The position numbers were made by a program, and so were the translations under genes. A model generated the notes under the pieces. That model did not search any database. It was not told where the DNA came from and worked only from the letters and a program-made list of their open reading frames with translations. 35,903 bases of DNA from an uncultured Burkholderiales bacterium. GTDB lineage: Bacteria > Pseudomonadota > Gammaproteobacteria > Burkholderiales > Burkholderiaceae_C. Below, in pieces: positions 1-9,394 of the stretch. How positions within the stretch are numbered: the first letter of the stretch is position 1; each line of letters begins with the position of its first letter. The stretch covers positions 1-35,903 of the forward strand of contig CAMFGY010000039.1 of NCBI GenBank assembly GCA_945952065.1, given 5' to 3'.

Positions 1-67
1 GCTTGCCGAACTCAATAACCAGTGGCAGGCCCACATAACCCAAACCGACGACGGCGATGACGCTCAT
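1..67 (-). CDS. Nucleotide-sugar dehydrogenase, N-terminal fragment (UDP-glucose/GDP-mannose dehydrogenase family)
   Basis: Only the first 22 codons lie in the window; the gene runs off the left edge. The peptide begins MSVIAVVGLGYVGLPLVIEF, which contains the GxGxxG dinucleotide-binding loop and the GYVGLP signature of the UDP-glucose/GDP-mannose/UDP-N-acetylhexosamine dehydrogenases (Ugd, WbpA, TviB type). These NAD-dependent enzymes oxidise the C6 hydroxyl of a nucleotide sugar to a uronic acid. The gene lies 61 bp downstream of the guanylyltransferase gene on the same strand, so it is probably the next gene of the exopolysaccharide operon. The substrate cannot be told from this fragment. 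Confidence 0.8.
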   Translation of the reverse strand, partial: MSVIAVVGLGYVGLPLVIEFGK

Positions 68-128
68 GAATCTATTCCCTAATCAGTGACGAAGTGTTCG
101 ATTGATCGATCAATCAATATGGTGGCCG

Positions 129-1571
129 TCATTGACGACCGTAAGTGTCTTCGAAACGCACGATGTCGTCCTCGCCCAAATAGGAGCCGGACTGCACCTC
201 AATGATTTCCAGCGGCACCTTACCCGGATTGGCCAGCCTGTGGGTTTGGCCAAGTGGAATGTATGTGCTTTGGTTCTCGCTCAGCAGCAAAACTTTGTCG
301 CCGTTGGTGATTTCTGCAGTGCCAGAAACCACAATCCAGTGCTCGGCGCGGTGGTGGTGCATTTGCAAACTCAGGCTGGCACCGGGCTTGACCATGATGC
401 GTTTGACCTGAAACCGCTCGCCCGAGTCGATGCTGTCGTACCAGCCCCAGGGGCGGTGAACTTTGCGGTGCAAGGACTGTTCACCGCGCTTCTCGGCATC
501 GAGCTTGGCGACGATCTTCTTCACCTCTTGGCTGCGCGAACGGTCGCTGACCAAGACCGCGTCCGGGGTTTCCACCACCACCACATCGTGCAGGCCGACC
601 ACGCTGACCAAGCGGCTGGTCGCATGCACCAAGGTGTTTTGGCAATCACTGAAGATCGCGTCGCCCTGCGAGGCATTGCCATGCGGGTCTTTGTCGGCCA
701 CTTGCCAGACTGCCTCCCAGGCGCCCAGATCGTTCCAGCCCGCGTCCAAACCGACCATGCGCAAGGCGATGTCGCTGCCGGGGCAGCGCTCCATCACGGC
801 ATAGTCCACCGACTCGGACGGAATGGCTGCGAACTCGGCTTTGCCGGGGCGAACGAATTTGGCGTCGACTTTGCGCTGGGCCCATGCCTGGCGGGTGGCC
901 GCAGCAATGTCAGGGCGGAAGCGCTCCAAGGCTCGCATCCACACGCTGGCGCGCAGCACAAACATGCCGCTGTTCCAGAAATAGTGGCCGTCGGCCACAT
1001 AGCGCGCGGCCGTGTCGGCATCGGGTTTTTCTACGAATTCAGCCACGGCCAGGGCGTCTCCTGCAGCAGCCTCTGAGCGGATGTAGCCATAGCCGGTTTC
1101 GGCGCGGTCTGGGGTGATGCCCAGGATGACAATCGCGCCGCCGTCGGCCTGACGAATAGCGCCCTGCAAGGCGTTCGTGAAGGCCTGGGCCTGGCCTACG
1201 GTTTGATCGGCTGGCGTGACCACCAAAACGGGGTCATCGCCATTCTCCAAAGCTTGCAGGGCGGCCAGCGTCAGTGCGGGTGCGGTATTGCGCCCCATGG
1301 GCTCGAGCAAGACCTGGCTCGGTTCGATGCCGGTTTCGCGCAATTGGTCCAAGACCAAGAAGCGATGCTCTTCATTGCCGACGATGAGCGGGCCTGCGAG
1401 TGCGATGTCTTCAGCGCCCAGCTGAGCCAGGCGTGTGGCCGCTTGTTGAAACAGGCTGCTATTGCCAGAGAGCACCAGGAACTGCTTGGGGAACCCTGCA
1501 CGGGAGAGCGGCCAGAGCCGGGTGCCGCTACCGCCGGCCATGATGACCGGTTGAACCGAGATGTTTTTCAT
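129..1571 (-). CDS. manC: Bifunctional mannose-1-phosphate guanylyltransferase / mannose-6-phosphate isomerase
   Basis: 480 residues, the usual size of AlgA/ManC/XanB-type bifunctional proteins. The N-terminal nucleotidyltransferase domain opens with VIMAGGSGTRLWPLSR (about residues 9-24), the pyrophosphorylase signature, and carries FVEKPD and YFWNSGMF further on, which are sugar- and metal-site motifs. The C-terminal cupin (about residues 365-475) contains RPWGWYDSI and QMHHHRAEHW, the type II phosphomannose isomerase metal site. The protein is expected to convert fructose-6-P to mannose-6-P and mannose-1-P to GDP-mannose in the cytoplasm. It lies 30 bp after galE in the same operon. The symbol is a family choice; algA or xanB would describe the same enzyme. 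Confidence 0.93.
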   Translation of the reverse strand: MKNISVQPVIMAGGSGTRLWPLSRAGFPKQFLVLSGNSSLFQQAATRLAQLGAEDIALAGPLIVGNEEHRFLVLDQLRETGIEPSQVLLEPMGRNTAPALTLAALQALENGDDPVLVVTPADQTVGQAQAFTNALQGAIRQADGGAIVILGITPDRAETGYGYIRSEAAAGDALAVAEFVEKPDADTAARYVADGHYFWNSGMFVLRASVWMRALERFRPDIAAATRQAWAQRKVDAKFVRPGKAEFAAIPSESVDYAVMERCPGSDIALRMVGLDAGWNDLGAWEAVWQVADKDPHGNASQGDAIFSDCQNTLVHATSRLVSVVGLHDVVVVETPDAVLVSDRSRSQEVKKIVAKLDAEKRGEQSLHRKVHRPWGWYDSIDSGERFQVKRIMVKPGASLSLQMHHHRAEHWIVVSGTAEITNGDKVLLLSENQSTYIPLGQTHRLANPGKVPLEIIEVQSGSYLGEDDIVRFEDTYGRQ

Positions 1572-1601
1572 GAACAGAAAATGCTATGGGTTGAATAGAG
1601 G

Positions 1602-2627
1602 TCAGCCAGCGTTGAATCCTTGGGGATTCATGTGTTGCCAGCGCCAGCTGTCCTCGCACATCCGGGCCAGGCCATGCTGTGCTTGCCAGCCCAGCTTTGA
1701 GCGCGCCAAGCTGGGGTCGGCATAGCAGGCGGCCACATCGCCCGGGCGGCGCGCGACGATGTCATAAGGAACGGGGCGGCCGCTGGCGGCCTCGTAAGCG
1801 CGCACCAAATCCAGCACGCTATAGCCTTGGCCCGTGCCCAAATTGGTGGTGATGGACTCCGAGCCGGCCAGCAAAAAGTTCAGCGCCGCCACATGGCCCT
1901 CGGCCAGATCCAGCACATGGATGTAGTCGCGCACGCCGGTGCCGTCGGGGGTGTCGTAGTCATTGCCAAACACCTGCAGGCGAGGGCGGCGGCCCACGGC
2001 CACCTGGGCCACATAGGGCATCAAATTGTTCGGCGTGCCGCGCGGGTCTTCGCCGATCAGCCCGCTTTCATGGGCGCCCACAGGGTTGAAGTAGCGCAGG
2101 GCGGCGGTTTGCCAGCTGGGGTCGGCAGCGCCCAAATCGCGCAGAATCGTTTCGCCCATCAGCTTGGTGGCGCCGTAGGGGTTGACGGCGGACAGCGCAG
2201 CTTCTTCGCGCAGAGGCAAGGATTCCGGCACCCCGTAGACCGTGGCGCTGGAGCTGAAAACAATTCGTTTGCAGCCGTGGCGTTGCATGGTCTCACAGGT
2301 GTTGACCAAGCCGCCCAGATTGTTGCGGTAGTACATGAGGGGCTGGCTGGTCGACTCGCCCACCGCCTTGTAGGCCGCGAAATGCACCACCGCTGCCGGC
2401 TTGTGGCGCTCAAACACTGCATTCATGGCGAGTGCATCGCAGACATCGGCCTGCTCAAACACCGGCGTTTGCCCACTCAAGCGGGCCAGGCGGTTCAAGA
2501 CTTCGGGCGAGCTGTTGACGAAGTTGTCGACGCCCACCACCCGGTAGCCCGCCGCCTGCAAGGCCAGCCAGGTGTGGGAGGCGATGTAACCGGTGGCGCC
2601 GGTCAGCAATACGGTTGTTTGGCTCAT
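1602..2627 (-). CDS. galE: UDP-glucose 4-epimerase
   Basis: 341 residues, normal for GalE. It is an extended short-chain dehydrogenase: the NAD-binding loop is GATGYIASH near residue 10, the GVDNF acidic strand end follows, and the catalytic YxxxK is in NPYGATK with Tyr151. FSSSATVYG supplies the catalytic Ser/Thr region, and RYFNPVGAH and DYIHVLDLA are typical GalE substrate-site motifs. The loop has Ala where most GalE proteins have Gly (GYIGSH), a mild variation. The enzyme interconverts UDP-glucose and UDP-galactose. It starts only 3 bp after the stop of the outer-membrane protein gene, so the two are very likely co-transcribed and its product feeds polymer synthesis. Confidence 0.93.
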   Translation of the reverse strand: MSQTTVLLTGATGYIASHTWLALQAAGYRVVGVDNFVNSSPEVLNRLARLSGQTPVFEQADVCDALAMNAVFERHKPAAVVHFAAYKAVGESTSQPLMYYRNNLGGLVNTCETMQRHGCKRIVFSSSATVYGVPESLPLREEAALSAVNPYGATKLMGETILRDLGAADPSWQTAALRYFNPVGAHESGLIGEDPRGTPNNLMPYVAQVAVGRRPRLQVFGNDYDTPDGTGVRDYIHVLDLAEGHVAALNFLLAGSESITTNLGTGQGYSVLDLVRAYEAASGRPVPYDIVARRPGDVAACYADPSLARSKLGWQAQHGLARMCEDSWRWQHMNPQGFNAG

Positions 2628-2630
2628 GGC

Positions 2631-3878
2631 TTAGTAAAGAATGATCTGGCCATAGCAGCCATAGCTGTTGGCGTCAAAGACGTTGAAATTGCGGTCGCTG
2701 TCGCGGGAGGATTTGTTGTACTGGCAGCCCGCCGTAATGCCGCGCGAATACTGCCAGCGCAGCCCCAGATTGAAAGACTTGTCGCGGTCGAACTCGTTGA
2801 GGGATTGCCCCTGGCTCGAAGAGTTGTTGATATCGCTCTTGCTGAAGGCCGCGCCCGCGTTGAGGAACAGTTTGCCCGTCAGTTCGTAATTGGCATTGAT
2901 TTGCAGCGCATGGGTCAGGCGGTCTCGATCGGCGCTGGTGTTGGTGTTGATGAACGAGGTTTCCAAGCCCGTGTCGCGGCTGATCGAGGTCAAGAAATTG
3001 AGCTTGGCGCTGGGCTGCCAATTCCAGCTGAGTGCGCCGGTGACGCCTGAAAAGTCTGAGCCACTGCCGGCCTTGATCTTGGATCGGCCGGTGCTGATGC
3101 GGCCATCCAGGCTGCTGGCGCCGCTCAAGACCCAACGCCCGGTCAGATCCAGGTCTTTGCGCTCAAATTCCCGCGCGTCGACGGGAACGGTGACCAGCGT
3201 GGGTTTGCCATTGATCAAGACCAAGCCCTCCCGGGTGTAGGCCGGGTAGCGGTCATTGGTCATGCGGCCAGCCAGGCCCAGGCGCAAATCAGGGCTGGAT
3301 TGATAGACCAAGCCCAGCGAATAGCGGCGCTGGGTGAATTCATAGGGGTCGTACTCGGTCGCGCTGTAATCGCGGGTGCGGTAGCCGAGGCCCGCTTCCA
3401 GGGAAAGTCGGGTCACCAAGCCAACACGGGCCAGGCCATCGATTTGATTGTTGCTTTCGATGTTTTGCTTGCGAATGGGGGCGGCGCTGCGCTCGGTATA
3501 GGTACTCAGGTTTCTGCTGCTGTTGACACTGATGGTGCCGGACAGGCGCTCCACCGTGGACCAATCCAAGCCTCCTTTGAAGGAGTAGCCGAGGTAGTTC
3601 AGGTCTGAACTCTTGCTGTAGCGGTTGGTGTTGATGGAGGCGTCGCCAAACAAGCGCTGGCGGCCAAAACTCTGGTTGATGCCGGCCAGCAGGCTGGCCG
3701 TGGTGACATTGTCATCATTGGGGGCCGCAGCCGTGCGATAGATATTCGACACATGGTTCAGCGCCAAAGAGCCCCCGAAGTAATAAGGGTTGGCGTCGGC
3801 CAGGGCCGCCGTGCTGCCCGCGAAACTCGCGACCATGCAGGCGGTCAGTCGGGTCAATGGTCGTTTTGCAAAGGACAT
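2631..3878 (-). CDS. Outer-membrane beta-barrel protein of exopolysaccharide operon (EpsL-like)
   Basis: I place the start at the ATG ending at 3878 because AGGA lies about 7 bases upstream and the peptide MSFAKRPLTRLTACMVASFA followed by GSTAALADANP reads as a Sec signal peptide with cleavage near ALA-DA. A longer reading from 3929 has no such logic. The mature protein (about 390 residues) is made of alternating amphipathic strands with many Tyr, Ser, Asn and Arg residues and ends in an aromatic strand (GQIILY), as outer-membrane barrels do. It resembles in style the EpsL-type exopolysaccharide export barrels. Two Cys residues lie in the last strand pair (AGCQY, YGCYG). Its role in secretion is inferred from the operon, not proven by a motif. 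Confidence 0.72.
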   Translation of the reverse strand: MSFAKRPLTRLTACMVASFAGSTAALADANPYYFGGSLALNHVSNIYRTAAAPNDDNVTTASLLAGINQSFGRQRLFGDASINTNRYSKSSDLNYLGYSFKGGLDWSTVERLSGTISVNSSRNLSTYTERSAAPIRKQNIESNNQIDGLARVGLVTRLSLEAGLGYRTRDYSATEYDPYEFTQRRYSLGLVYQSSPDLRLGLAGRMTNDRYPAYTREGLVLINGKPTLVTVPVDAREFERKDLDLTGRWVLSGASSLDGRISTGRSKIKAGSGSDFSGVTGALSWNWQPSAKLNFLTSISRDTGLETSFINTNTSADRDRLTHALQINANYELTGKLFLNAGAAFSKSDINNSSSQGQSLNEFDRDKSFNLGLRWQYSRGITAGCQYNKSSRDSDRNFNVFDANSYGCYGQIILY

Positions 3879-4003
3879 GGATTTCCTGGGGAATGGGCAG
3901 CAAAAAGGGGCAGCAATAAGAGTCAGCAACAGTTCGGGCGATAGGTCGGTGGGGCGCGGGTTGGGTCACCCCGGGACGATTGGCCCGGAACAGGCGGCTT
4001 CAT

Positions 4004-5392
4004 TCAATAAGCATTGCGGTCAAACAGCATCAGGCGGGCGGTGCGCACAATAATCTGCAAATCCAGCGCCAGTGACCAATTGCGCAGATATTCAAGGTCA
4101 TATTCAACGCGCGCCTTCATTTTGTCGATGGTATCGGTTTCGCCCCGCAGACCATTGACCTGGGCCCACCCTGTAATGCCGGGCTTGACCTTGTGTCGCA
4201 CCATATAGGCCTTGATCAGCTTTCGATACTCTTCATTGTGGGCCACCGCATGGGGGCGGGGGCCGACGATGCTCATGCGCCCTTGCAGCACATTGATGAA
4301 CTGCGGCAATTCATCCAGAGAGGTGCGGCGAATGAAGGCGCCGAATTTGGTGATGCGCTCATCGTCCTTGGTGGCCTGCTTGACCACCGGGCCGTTGTCC
4401 TGGGTCTTCATCGAGCGGAACTTGTACACGATGATTTCTTCCCCATCCAAGCCATTGCGGCGTTGCTTGAAGATGATGGGGCCGGGCGAGCTGCGCTTCA
4501 CACCGATGGCAATCAGCAAAAGAATGGGGGAGATCAAAACCAGAATCAAACTCGCCAGCACGATGTCGCTGATGCGCTTAACCAAATCATTGGTGCCCGT
4601 AAATGGCGTTTCGCAAATGCCCACCACGGGCACGCCATTCATATCTTGCAGGCGGCCTTGAATGATGCTGATGCCGAAGACATCGGGCACGAAAAACAGC
4701 GAGGCCGTGGTGCCCTGAACCTGCTCCAGCAATTGCACGATTCGAGGCTGTGAGCCCAAAGGCAGGGTGATGTAAACCTCGCGCACACTGTTTTCGCGGA
4801 CATAGTCGCTCAGGTCTTGCAGTCTGCCCAGCACCAGTGCGGAGGCCTCGGGGTGCAGGCGGTCGTCTTGGCGGTCATCAAAGTAGCCCAGGAAGTCTAT
4901 GCCTTTGTCCGGCCCGTCACGCAGGGCTCGCGCAACCTTGGCTCCCAGCGGCCCACCGCCCACAATCACGGCGCCACGGCGAGTGACGCCCGCGCGCCTG
5001 CGCCGCTCGAAGCGCCCCAACTCGATGGCCAGAATTTGCGCGACCGGGGTCAGACCCGCCCACCAATACAGCACATGGTCTTCGAAATAGCCCATGCTGT
5101 TGGTGGCATAACCACACAAAGCCAAGATGACCAACAGGGCCATCCAAGAGCCCAGTACATCAATGACGGCACTGATGCGGTTTTCGGTGAAACGATTGCG
5201 ACCCGGAAAGGTGAGGGCGAACACCAGCAAGCACAGAGTCAGGCTGGAACGCAGGATAGGTTCGCCAAAGAAGGTACTTACAGCCAAATAGCACAGCACG
5301 ATGATGCTGGGCTCCAAAAACGCGGCGATCAGGGATTCGACGGACTGAGGTGCGCTGTAAAACGTTCTTTTGTAACTTCTATCCTCGAACAT
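4004..5392 (-). CDS. Undecaprenyl-phosphate glucose/hexose phosphotransferase (polyprenyl glycosylphosphotransferase)
   Basis: 462 residues from the ATG at 5392. That start has an AGGAG-type ribosome site just upstream, and the longer in-frame start at 5413 would put this site inside the coding region. About four hydrophobic segments occupy the first 130 residues. A Rossmann-like middle part follows (GAVIVGGGPLGAKVARAL), then the C-terminal bacterial sugar transferase domain with one membrane segment and the motifs KFRSM, RRTSLDELPQFINVLQG, MSIVGPRPH and KPGITGWAQVNGLRGET. This is the WcaJ/WbaP layout. The enzyme transfers hexose-1-phosphate from a UDP-sugar to undecaprenyl phosphate and so starts the repeat unit. 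It is the first gene of the minus-strand operon and is divergent from ubiJ; a 125-bp gap separates it from the barrel gene. Confidence 0.92.
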   Translation of the reverse strand: MFEDRSYKRTFYSAPQSVESLIAAFLEPSIIVLCYLAVSTFFGEPILRSSLTLCLLVFALTFPGRNRFTENRISAVIDVLGSWMALLVILALCGYATNSMGYFEDHVLYWWAGLTPVAQILAIELGRFERRRRAGVTRRGAVIVGGGPLGAKVARALRDGPDKGIDFLGYFDDRQDDRLHPEASALVLGRLQDLSDYVRENSVREVYITLPLGSQPRIVQLLEQVQGTTASLFFVPDVFGISIIQGRLQDMNGVPVVGICETPFTGTNDLVKRISDIVLASLILVLISPILLLIAIGVKRSSPGPIIFKQRRNGLDGEEIIVYKFRSMKTQDNGPVVKQATKDDERITKFGAFIRRTSLDELPQFINVLQGRMSIVGPRPHAVAHNEEYRKLIKAYMVRHKVKPGITGWAQVNGLRGETDTIDKMKARVEYDLEYLRNWSLALDLQIIVRTARLMLFDRNAY

Positions 5393-5579
5393 CGTTCTCC
5401 TCTCTCCTTGCAACCGGGTCTGGCTTGTTCAATCCTGAGCGCCTTGTCATGACGCTTGCGACGCTTCTCTAAAACAGTAGTCTGATCGGCATTGGGGTCA
5501 GCCCCAGCACCTTTGCCCCCGAATTTGGCGCAGATTCTCGCTCAACTGTGCGCGTGATTCGCTCGCCTCTATCCCCTAG

Positions 5580-5608
5580 TTCGGGAGAGTCCATCGACTG
5601 CCTACAAT
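5580..5608 (+). promoter_or_regulatory. Possible sigma70 promoter for ubiJ-ubiB
   Basis: TTCGGG (5580-5585) and TACAAT (5603-5608) are 17 bp apart just before ubiJ. The -10 is good and the -35 weak. The predicted transcription start falls at or next to the ubiJ ATG at 5615, so the message would have little or no leader. The rest of the 222-bp gap between the divergent exopolysaccharide and ubi genes shows only a short TGGGG/CCCCA hairpin at 5493-5506. Confidence 0.4.
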
Positions 5609-5614
5609 CCTGCA

Positions 5615-6145
5615 ATGCTTCAAACTTGGATTGCCTCGATGACTCCGGCCGTACAGGATCGCATGATCCTGTTGCTCAATCATGTCATTTCCCGTGAAAC
5701 CCTTGCGATGGCCCGTTTGCGGCCTTTTGCGGGGCGGCTTGTTGTTTTTCATCTGCAGGGCTGGCCCTCGGTTTTGCCGCCAGCGCCAGATTTGGTGATG
5801 GGCGTCACGCCGGCCGGCTTGTTCGAACGCATGGAGGCCACGCAATTGGCCGGTGCCGAAGTCTTGACGATTGAGTTGGACGCCTCCAACCCGGCCCTGA
5901 TGGCTTTGGGGACCTTGTTGGGGGATCGACCCAAAGTGGCGGTGCAAGGGGATGCGGCCCTGGCGGGTGAAATCAGCTGGCTGATGGAAAACTTGCGCTG
6001 GGATCTGGAAGACGACTTGGCCGGGCTGGTCGGCCCGGCTGCGGCGCATCAGTTGGCGGCCTGGGGTCGTGCCAGCGTCAGCGCGGTGGCGGCACTGGCC
6101 CAGGGCATCAAGGCGCGTGGCCCCGCTGGGCGCAGTGCTGCATGA
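5615..6145 (+). CDS. ubiJ: Ubiquinone biosynthesis accessory factor UbiJ (SCP2 domain)
   Basis: 176 residues. The N-terminus ([20 protein letters not shown], then a conserved hydrophobic LLNHVISRE stretch) and the following beta-rich part up to about residue 120 fit the SCP2 sterol-carrier fold of UbiJ. The tail is a helical, Ala-rich region. UbiJ is a lipid-binding factor that organises the cytosolic ubiquinone-synthesis complex; it is not a catalyst. The identity is supported mainly by the next gene: the stop codon (6143-6145) overlaps the ubiB start as ATGA, so the two are translationally coupled. There is no Shine-Dalgarno sequence before the chosen ATG, consistent with the near-leaderless promoter suggested at 5580-5608. 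Confidence 0.82.
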   Translation: MLQTWIASMTPAVQDRMILLLNHVISRETLAMARLRPFAGRLVVFHLQGWPSVLPPAPDLVMGVTPAGLFERMEATQLAGAEVLTIELDASNPALMALGTLLGDRPKVAVQGDAALAGEISWLMENLRWDLEDDLAGLVGPAAAHQLAAWGRASVSAVAALAQGIKARGPAGRSAA

Positions 6146-7701
6146 GGTACTTCGCCCGCCTGTTCGTCATTGTTTGGACGATTCTTCGCTATGGGCTGGA
6201 TGAGCTGGCACTGTCCGGCTTGCGTCGGCGACGCTTTCGTTTGTTGCGTCGGGCCATTTCGGTGGGACGCAGCTGGGAGCAGCCACGCGGCGTGCGCCTG
6301 CGCTTGGCCTTGGAGCATTTGGGACCGATCTTCGTCAAGTTTGGCCAAGTCTTGTCGACCCGGCGCGATTTGGTGCCTGAGGATATGGTCGAGGAGCTGG
6401 CCAAGCTGCAAGACCGAGTGCCGCCGTTCCCCGCTGCCGAGTCCCGTGCGCTGGTGGAAAAGGCCTTTGGCCGCCCCGTGGAGGAGCTGTTCGGCAGTTT
6501 TGACGCCGAGCCGGTGGCCAGCGCTTCGATTGCGCAGGTTCACTTCGCCACGTTGAAAGATGGGCGCGAGGTCGCGGTCAAGGTCTTGCGGCCCGGCATG
6601 CTGGACACCATCGACGATGACTTGGCGCTGCTGCGCACCGTGGCAGTTTGGGTGGAGCGACTCTCGGCCGATGGCCGCCGCTTGAAGCCGCGTGAGGTGG
6701 TGGCCGAGTTCAGCAACTACTTGCACGATGAGCTGGATTTGGTGCGCGAGGCCGCCAATGCCGCGCAGCTGCGCCGCAATATGACCGGGCTGGATCTGGT
6801 CATGGTGCCCGAGATGATGTGGGATATGTGCAGCTCCGAGGTCATCGTGATGGAGCGCATGGATGGCGTGCCGATCTCGCAGCTGGAGCGTCTCAAAGAC
6901 GCCGGCATTGACATCCCCAAGCTGGCTCGCGATGGCGTCACGATCTTCTTCACCCAGGTGTTTCGTGACGGCTTTTTCCATGCGGACATGCACCCGGGCA
7001 ATATTCAGGTCAGCTTGGATCCGGCCACCTTTGGCCGCTATATCGCGCTGGACTTCGGCATCATCGGCACGCTGACCGAGGTCGATAAAGAGTATTTGGC
7101 GCAGAACTTCATCGCCTTTTTCCAGCGGGACTACAAGCGCGTCGCCGAGTTGCACATCGCCTCGGGCTGGGTGCCGGCGGGTACGCGCGTGGATGAGTTG
7201 GAAAGCGCGGTGCGTGCCGTCTGCGAGCCGCATTTCGATCGGCCTTTGAAAGACATCTCTTTGGGCCAGGTGCTGATGCGCTTGTTCCAGACTTCGCGCC
7301 GCTTCAATGTGGAGATCCAGCCGCAACTGGTGTTGCTGCAAAAGACCTTGCTGAACATTGAAGGGCTGGGGCGGCAGCTGGATCCGGAGCTGGACTTGTG
7401 GGCGACAGCCAAGCCCTTCTTGGAGCGCTGGATGAACGAGCAAGTGGGCTGGCGCGCCTTTGTCAATCAAATCAAAAAAGAAGCCCCACGTTACGCCCAG
7501 CTCTTCCCCGAGTTGCCGCGCCTCTTGCACGACGCCTTGAAGCGTCAGGCCTCCAGCGATGAAACCCAGGCCATGCGTCTCTTAATTGCCGAGCAGCGCC
7601 GCACCAACCGGCTTTTGCAGGCCTTGCTGTATGGGGCCGTGGGTTTCACCCTGGGTCTGTTGGGGGCGAATGTCTTGATGCGCGCCCACCCCTTGTTTTA
7701 G
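6142..7701 (+). CDS. ubiB: Ubiquinone biosynthesis regulatory protein kinase/ATPase UbiB
   Basis: 519 residues, normal for UbiB. It belongs to the ABC1/ADCK/UbiB atypical kinase family. The KxGQ motif appears as [11 protein letters not shown], followed by the Ala-rich nucleotide loop ASASIAQVH (in place of the Gly-rich loop of normal kinases), VAVKVLRPG with the ATP Lys, the catalytic region HADMHPGNI and the metal-binding DFG (ALDFGIIG). The C-terminus has hydrophobic stretches ([19 protein letters not shown]) that anchor it to the inner membrane. UbiB is needed for ubiquinone synthesis in aerobic growth and is thought to use ATPase activity to extract lipid intermediates. It overlaps ubiJ by 4 bp. 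Confidence 0.95.
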   Translation: MRYFARLFVIVWTILRYGLDELALSGLRRRRFRLLRRAISVGRSWEQPRGVRLRLALEHLGPIFVKFGQVLSTRRDLVPEDMVEELAKLQDRVPPFPAAESRALVEKAFGRPVEELFGSFDAEPVASASIAQVHFATLKDGREVAVKVLRPGMLDTIDDDLALLRTVAVWVERLSADGRRLKPREVVAEFSNYLHDELDLVREAANAAQLRRNMTGLDLVMVPEMMWDMCSSEVIVMERMDGVPISQLERLKDAGIDIPKLARDGVTIFFTQVFRDGFFHADMHPGNIQVSLDPATFGRYIALDFGIIGTLTEVDKEYLAQNFIAFFQRDYKRVAELHIASGWVPAGTRVDELESAVRAVCEPHFDRPLKDISLGQVLMRLFQTSRRFNVEIQPQLVLLQKTLLNIEGLGRQLDPELDLWATAKPFLERWMNEQVGWRAFVNQIKKEAPRYAQLFPELPRLLHDALKRQASSDETQAMRLLIAEQRRTNRLLQALLYGAVGFTLGLLGANVLMRAHPLF

Positions 7702-7837
7702 GTCCAGGCCGGCGTGCGCGAGGGTCTTGCGCATCTTTAGAGGCCCAAGCTTGGCTCGGGTTGCAGCGCTTCTTGCATAATCCGCGCCGGCTTGTTTTTG
7801 CCGCCCCTATCGCCCGCCAACTGCAAGAGTTCTCTCC

Positions 7838-9313
7838 ATGAACACCACGCTGATCGTCTTCGTTGTGATTTATCTCTTGGGCACCCTGGCTTTGGGTGTT
7901 TGGGCCGGCACTCGCATCAAGAACACCAGCGACTTCGCCATCGCCGGCCGCAGCCTGCCGCTGGCCATGGTGATCACCACCACCTTTGCCACTTGGTTTG
8001 GCGCCGAGACGGTGATGGGGATCCCGGCCAAATTTGTGCAAAGCGGCTTGGGTGCCGTGGTGGAGGACCCTTTTGGCGCCGGCACTTGCCTGATCTTGGT
8101 TGGCCTGTTCTTTGCCACCAAGCTGTACCGCCAAAACCTGTTGACCATTGGCGACTTCTACCGCCAGCGCTATGGCAAAGGTGTGGAAGTCGCTTGTTCG
8201 GCGGCCATCATCCTGAGCTATCTGGGTTGGGTGGCGGCTCAGATCACCGCGCTGGGTCTGGTGTTCTCGGTGCTCACCCAAGGGGCCATGAGTGAAACGG
8301 CCGGCATGATTGTGGGCACGCTGGCGGTGCTGATTTATGTGGTGGTGGGGGGCTTCTTGGCCGTGGCCTGGACCGACTTCATCCAGATGATTGTGTTGGT
8401 GGTGGGCATGTCCATCATTGCGGTGTTCTCGGCCGATCTGGCCGGTGGCAGTGACAAGGTCTGGGCCATGGCGCAAACGCGCGATCTGTTCCGCTTCTGG
8501 CCCGAACCAAGCTTCACCGAGGTGGCCATGTTTGTGGGAGCGGCGGTTACCATGATGCTGGGCAGCATCCCGCAGCAAGACGTGTTTCAGCGCGTGATGT
8601 CGGCCAAGGACGAAAAGACTGCGCGCAATGGCGCGGTGATCGGCGGCATCAGCTATATCTTGTTCGCTTTTGTGCCCATGTTCATCGTGGCCAGCTCGGT
8701 CATCGTGATGGGCCAAGAGGCGCTGGACATTGCCCGCGACGACTACCAAAAACTCTTGCCCGCCTATGTGCTGTCCAAGATGCCCTTGGTGATGCAGATC
8801 TTGTTCTTTGGCGCCTTGCTGTCGGCCATCAAGAGCACCTCCTCGGCCACGCTGCTGGCGCCGGCCACCAGTTTTGTCGAAAACATTCTGAAGAATCTGC
8901 GCCCCAAAATGCGTGATTCCGAGCAGTTGTTGGCCATGCGTCTGACCATCGTGGTCTTCGCCGGCTTGGTCTTGGCCTATGCCATCGCGATGAAGGGCAC
9001 CTCCATCTTTGAACTGGTGGCCTCGGCTTACAAGGTGACCCTGGTCGGCGCGTTTGTGCCGCTGGTCTTTGGTTTGTACTGGAAGCGCGCCACCACGCAG
9101 GGGGCCATTTTTTCGATGGTGGCGGGCATCGGCACCTGGATTGCATTCATGCCGCAGATCAACCCATTGGGCGAGGTCTTCCCCGAACAATTGGCGGGCT
9201 TGCTGGCCAGTGTGCTGGGCATGCTGCTCGGCAGCCTGGCGCCGCAGTGGCTGCGCAACCGTCATGAGCACAAGGCCCATGTGGCCGGTTTGCCGGACGA
9301 AGCCACGACTTGA
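7838..9313 (+). CDS. Sodium:solute symporter (SSS family)
   Basis: 491 residues with roughly 13 hydrophobic segments. The start NTTLIVFVVIYLLGTLALGVWA, the segment DFAIAGRSLPLAMVITTTFA, the WFGAETVMGIP stretch and LSAIKSTSSATLLAPATSF (sodium-site region of TM8) are typical of the SSS family (PutP, PanF, ActP). Such proteins take up amino acids, organic acids, vitamins or sugars with Na+. The substrate is not readable from the sequence and the neighbours do not help: it stands alone between ubiB and the FmdB-like gene. A weak promoter, TTGGCT (7751-7756) and CATAAT (7776-7781) with 19-bp spacing, may serve it. Shine-Dalgarno pairing is poor. Confidence 0.88.
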   Translation: MNTTLIVFVVIYLLGTLALGVWAGTRIKNTSDFAIAGRSLPLAMVITTTFATWFGAETVMGIPAKFVQSGLGAVVEDPFGAGTCLILVGLFFATKLYRQNLLTIGDFYRQRYGKGVEVACSAAIILSYLGWVAAQITALGLVFSVLTQGAMSETAGMIVGTLAVLIYVVVGGFLAVAWTDFIQMIVLVVGMSIIAVFSADLAGGSDKVWAMAQTRDLFRFWPEPSFTEVAMFVGAAVTMMLGSIPQQDVFQRVMSAKDEKTARNGAVIGGISYILFAFVPMFIVASSVIVMGQEALDIARDDYQKLLPAYVLSKMPLVMQILFFGALLSAIKSTSSATLLAPATSFVENILKNLRPKMRDSEQLLAMRLTIVVFAGLVLAYAIAMKGTSIFELVASAYKVTLVGAFVPLVFGLYWKRATTQGAIFSMVAGIGTWIAFMPQINPLGEVFPEQLAGLLASVLGMLLGSLAPQWLRNRHEHKAHVAGLPDEATT

Positions 9314-9394
9314 AATCCGCCAAAAAGCCCCGAATTCCGACGCTGGCGGGCCGCGCCCGGCGCTCCGGCGCCCGAGGCTCGCAAGCCCCCGCCC

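Noticed and set aside
102-1076. Long plus-strand open frame of 324 codons opposite the guanylyltransferase gene
   Set aside because: It is antisense to a clearly recognised enzyme, has no ribosome site and its product has no coherent domain; long antisense frames are common in GC-rich genes.
6049-7530. 493-codon minus-strand frame opposite ubiB
   Set aside because: The sequence is rich in His, Gln and Arg in the way of a codon shadow, and ubiB on the other strand carries all conserved kinase motifs.
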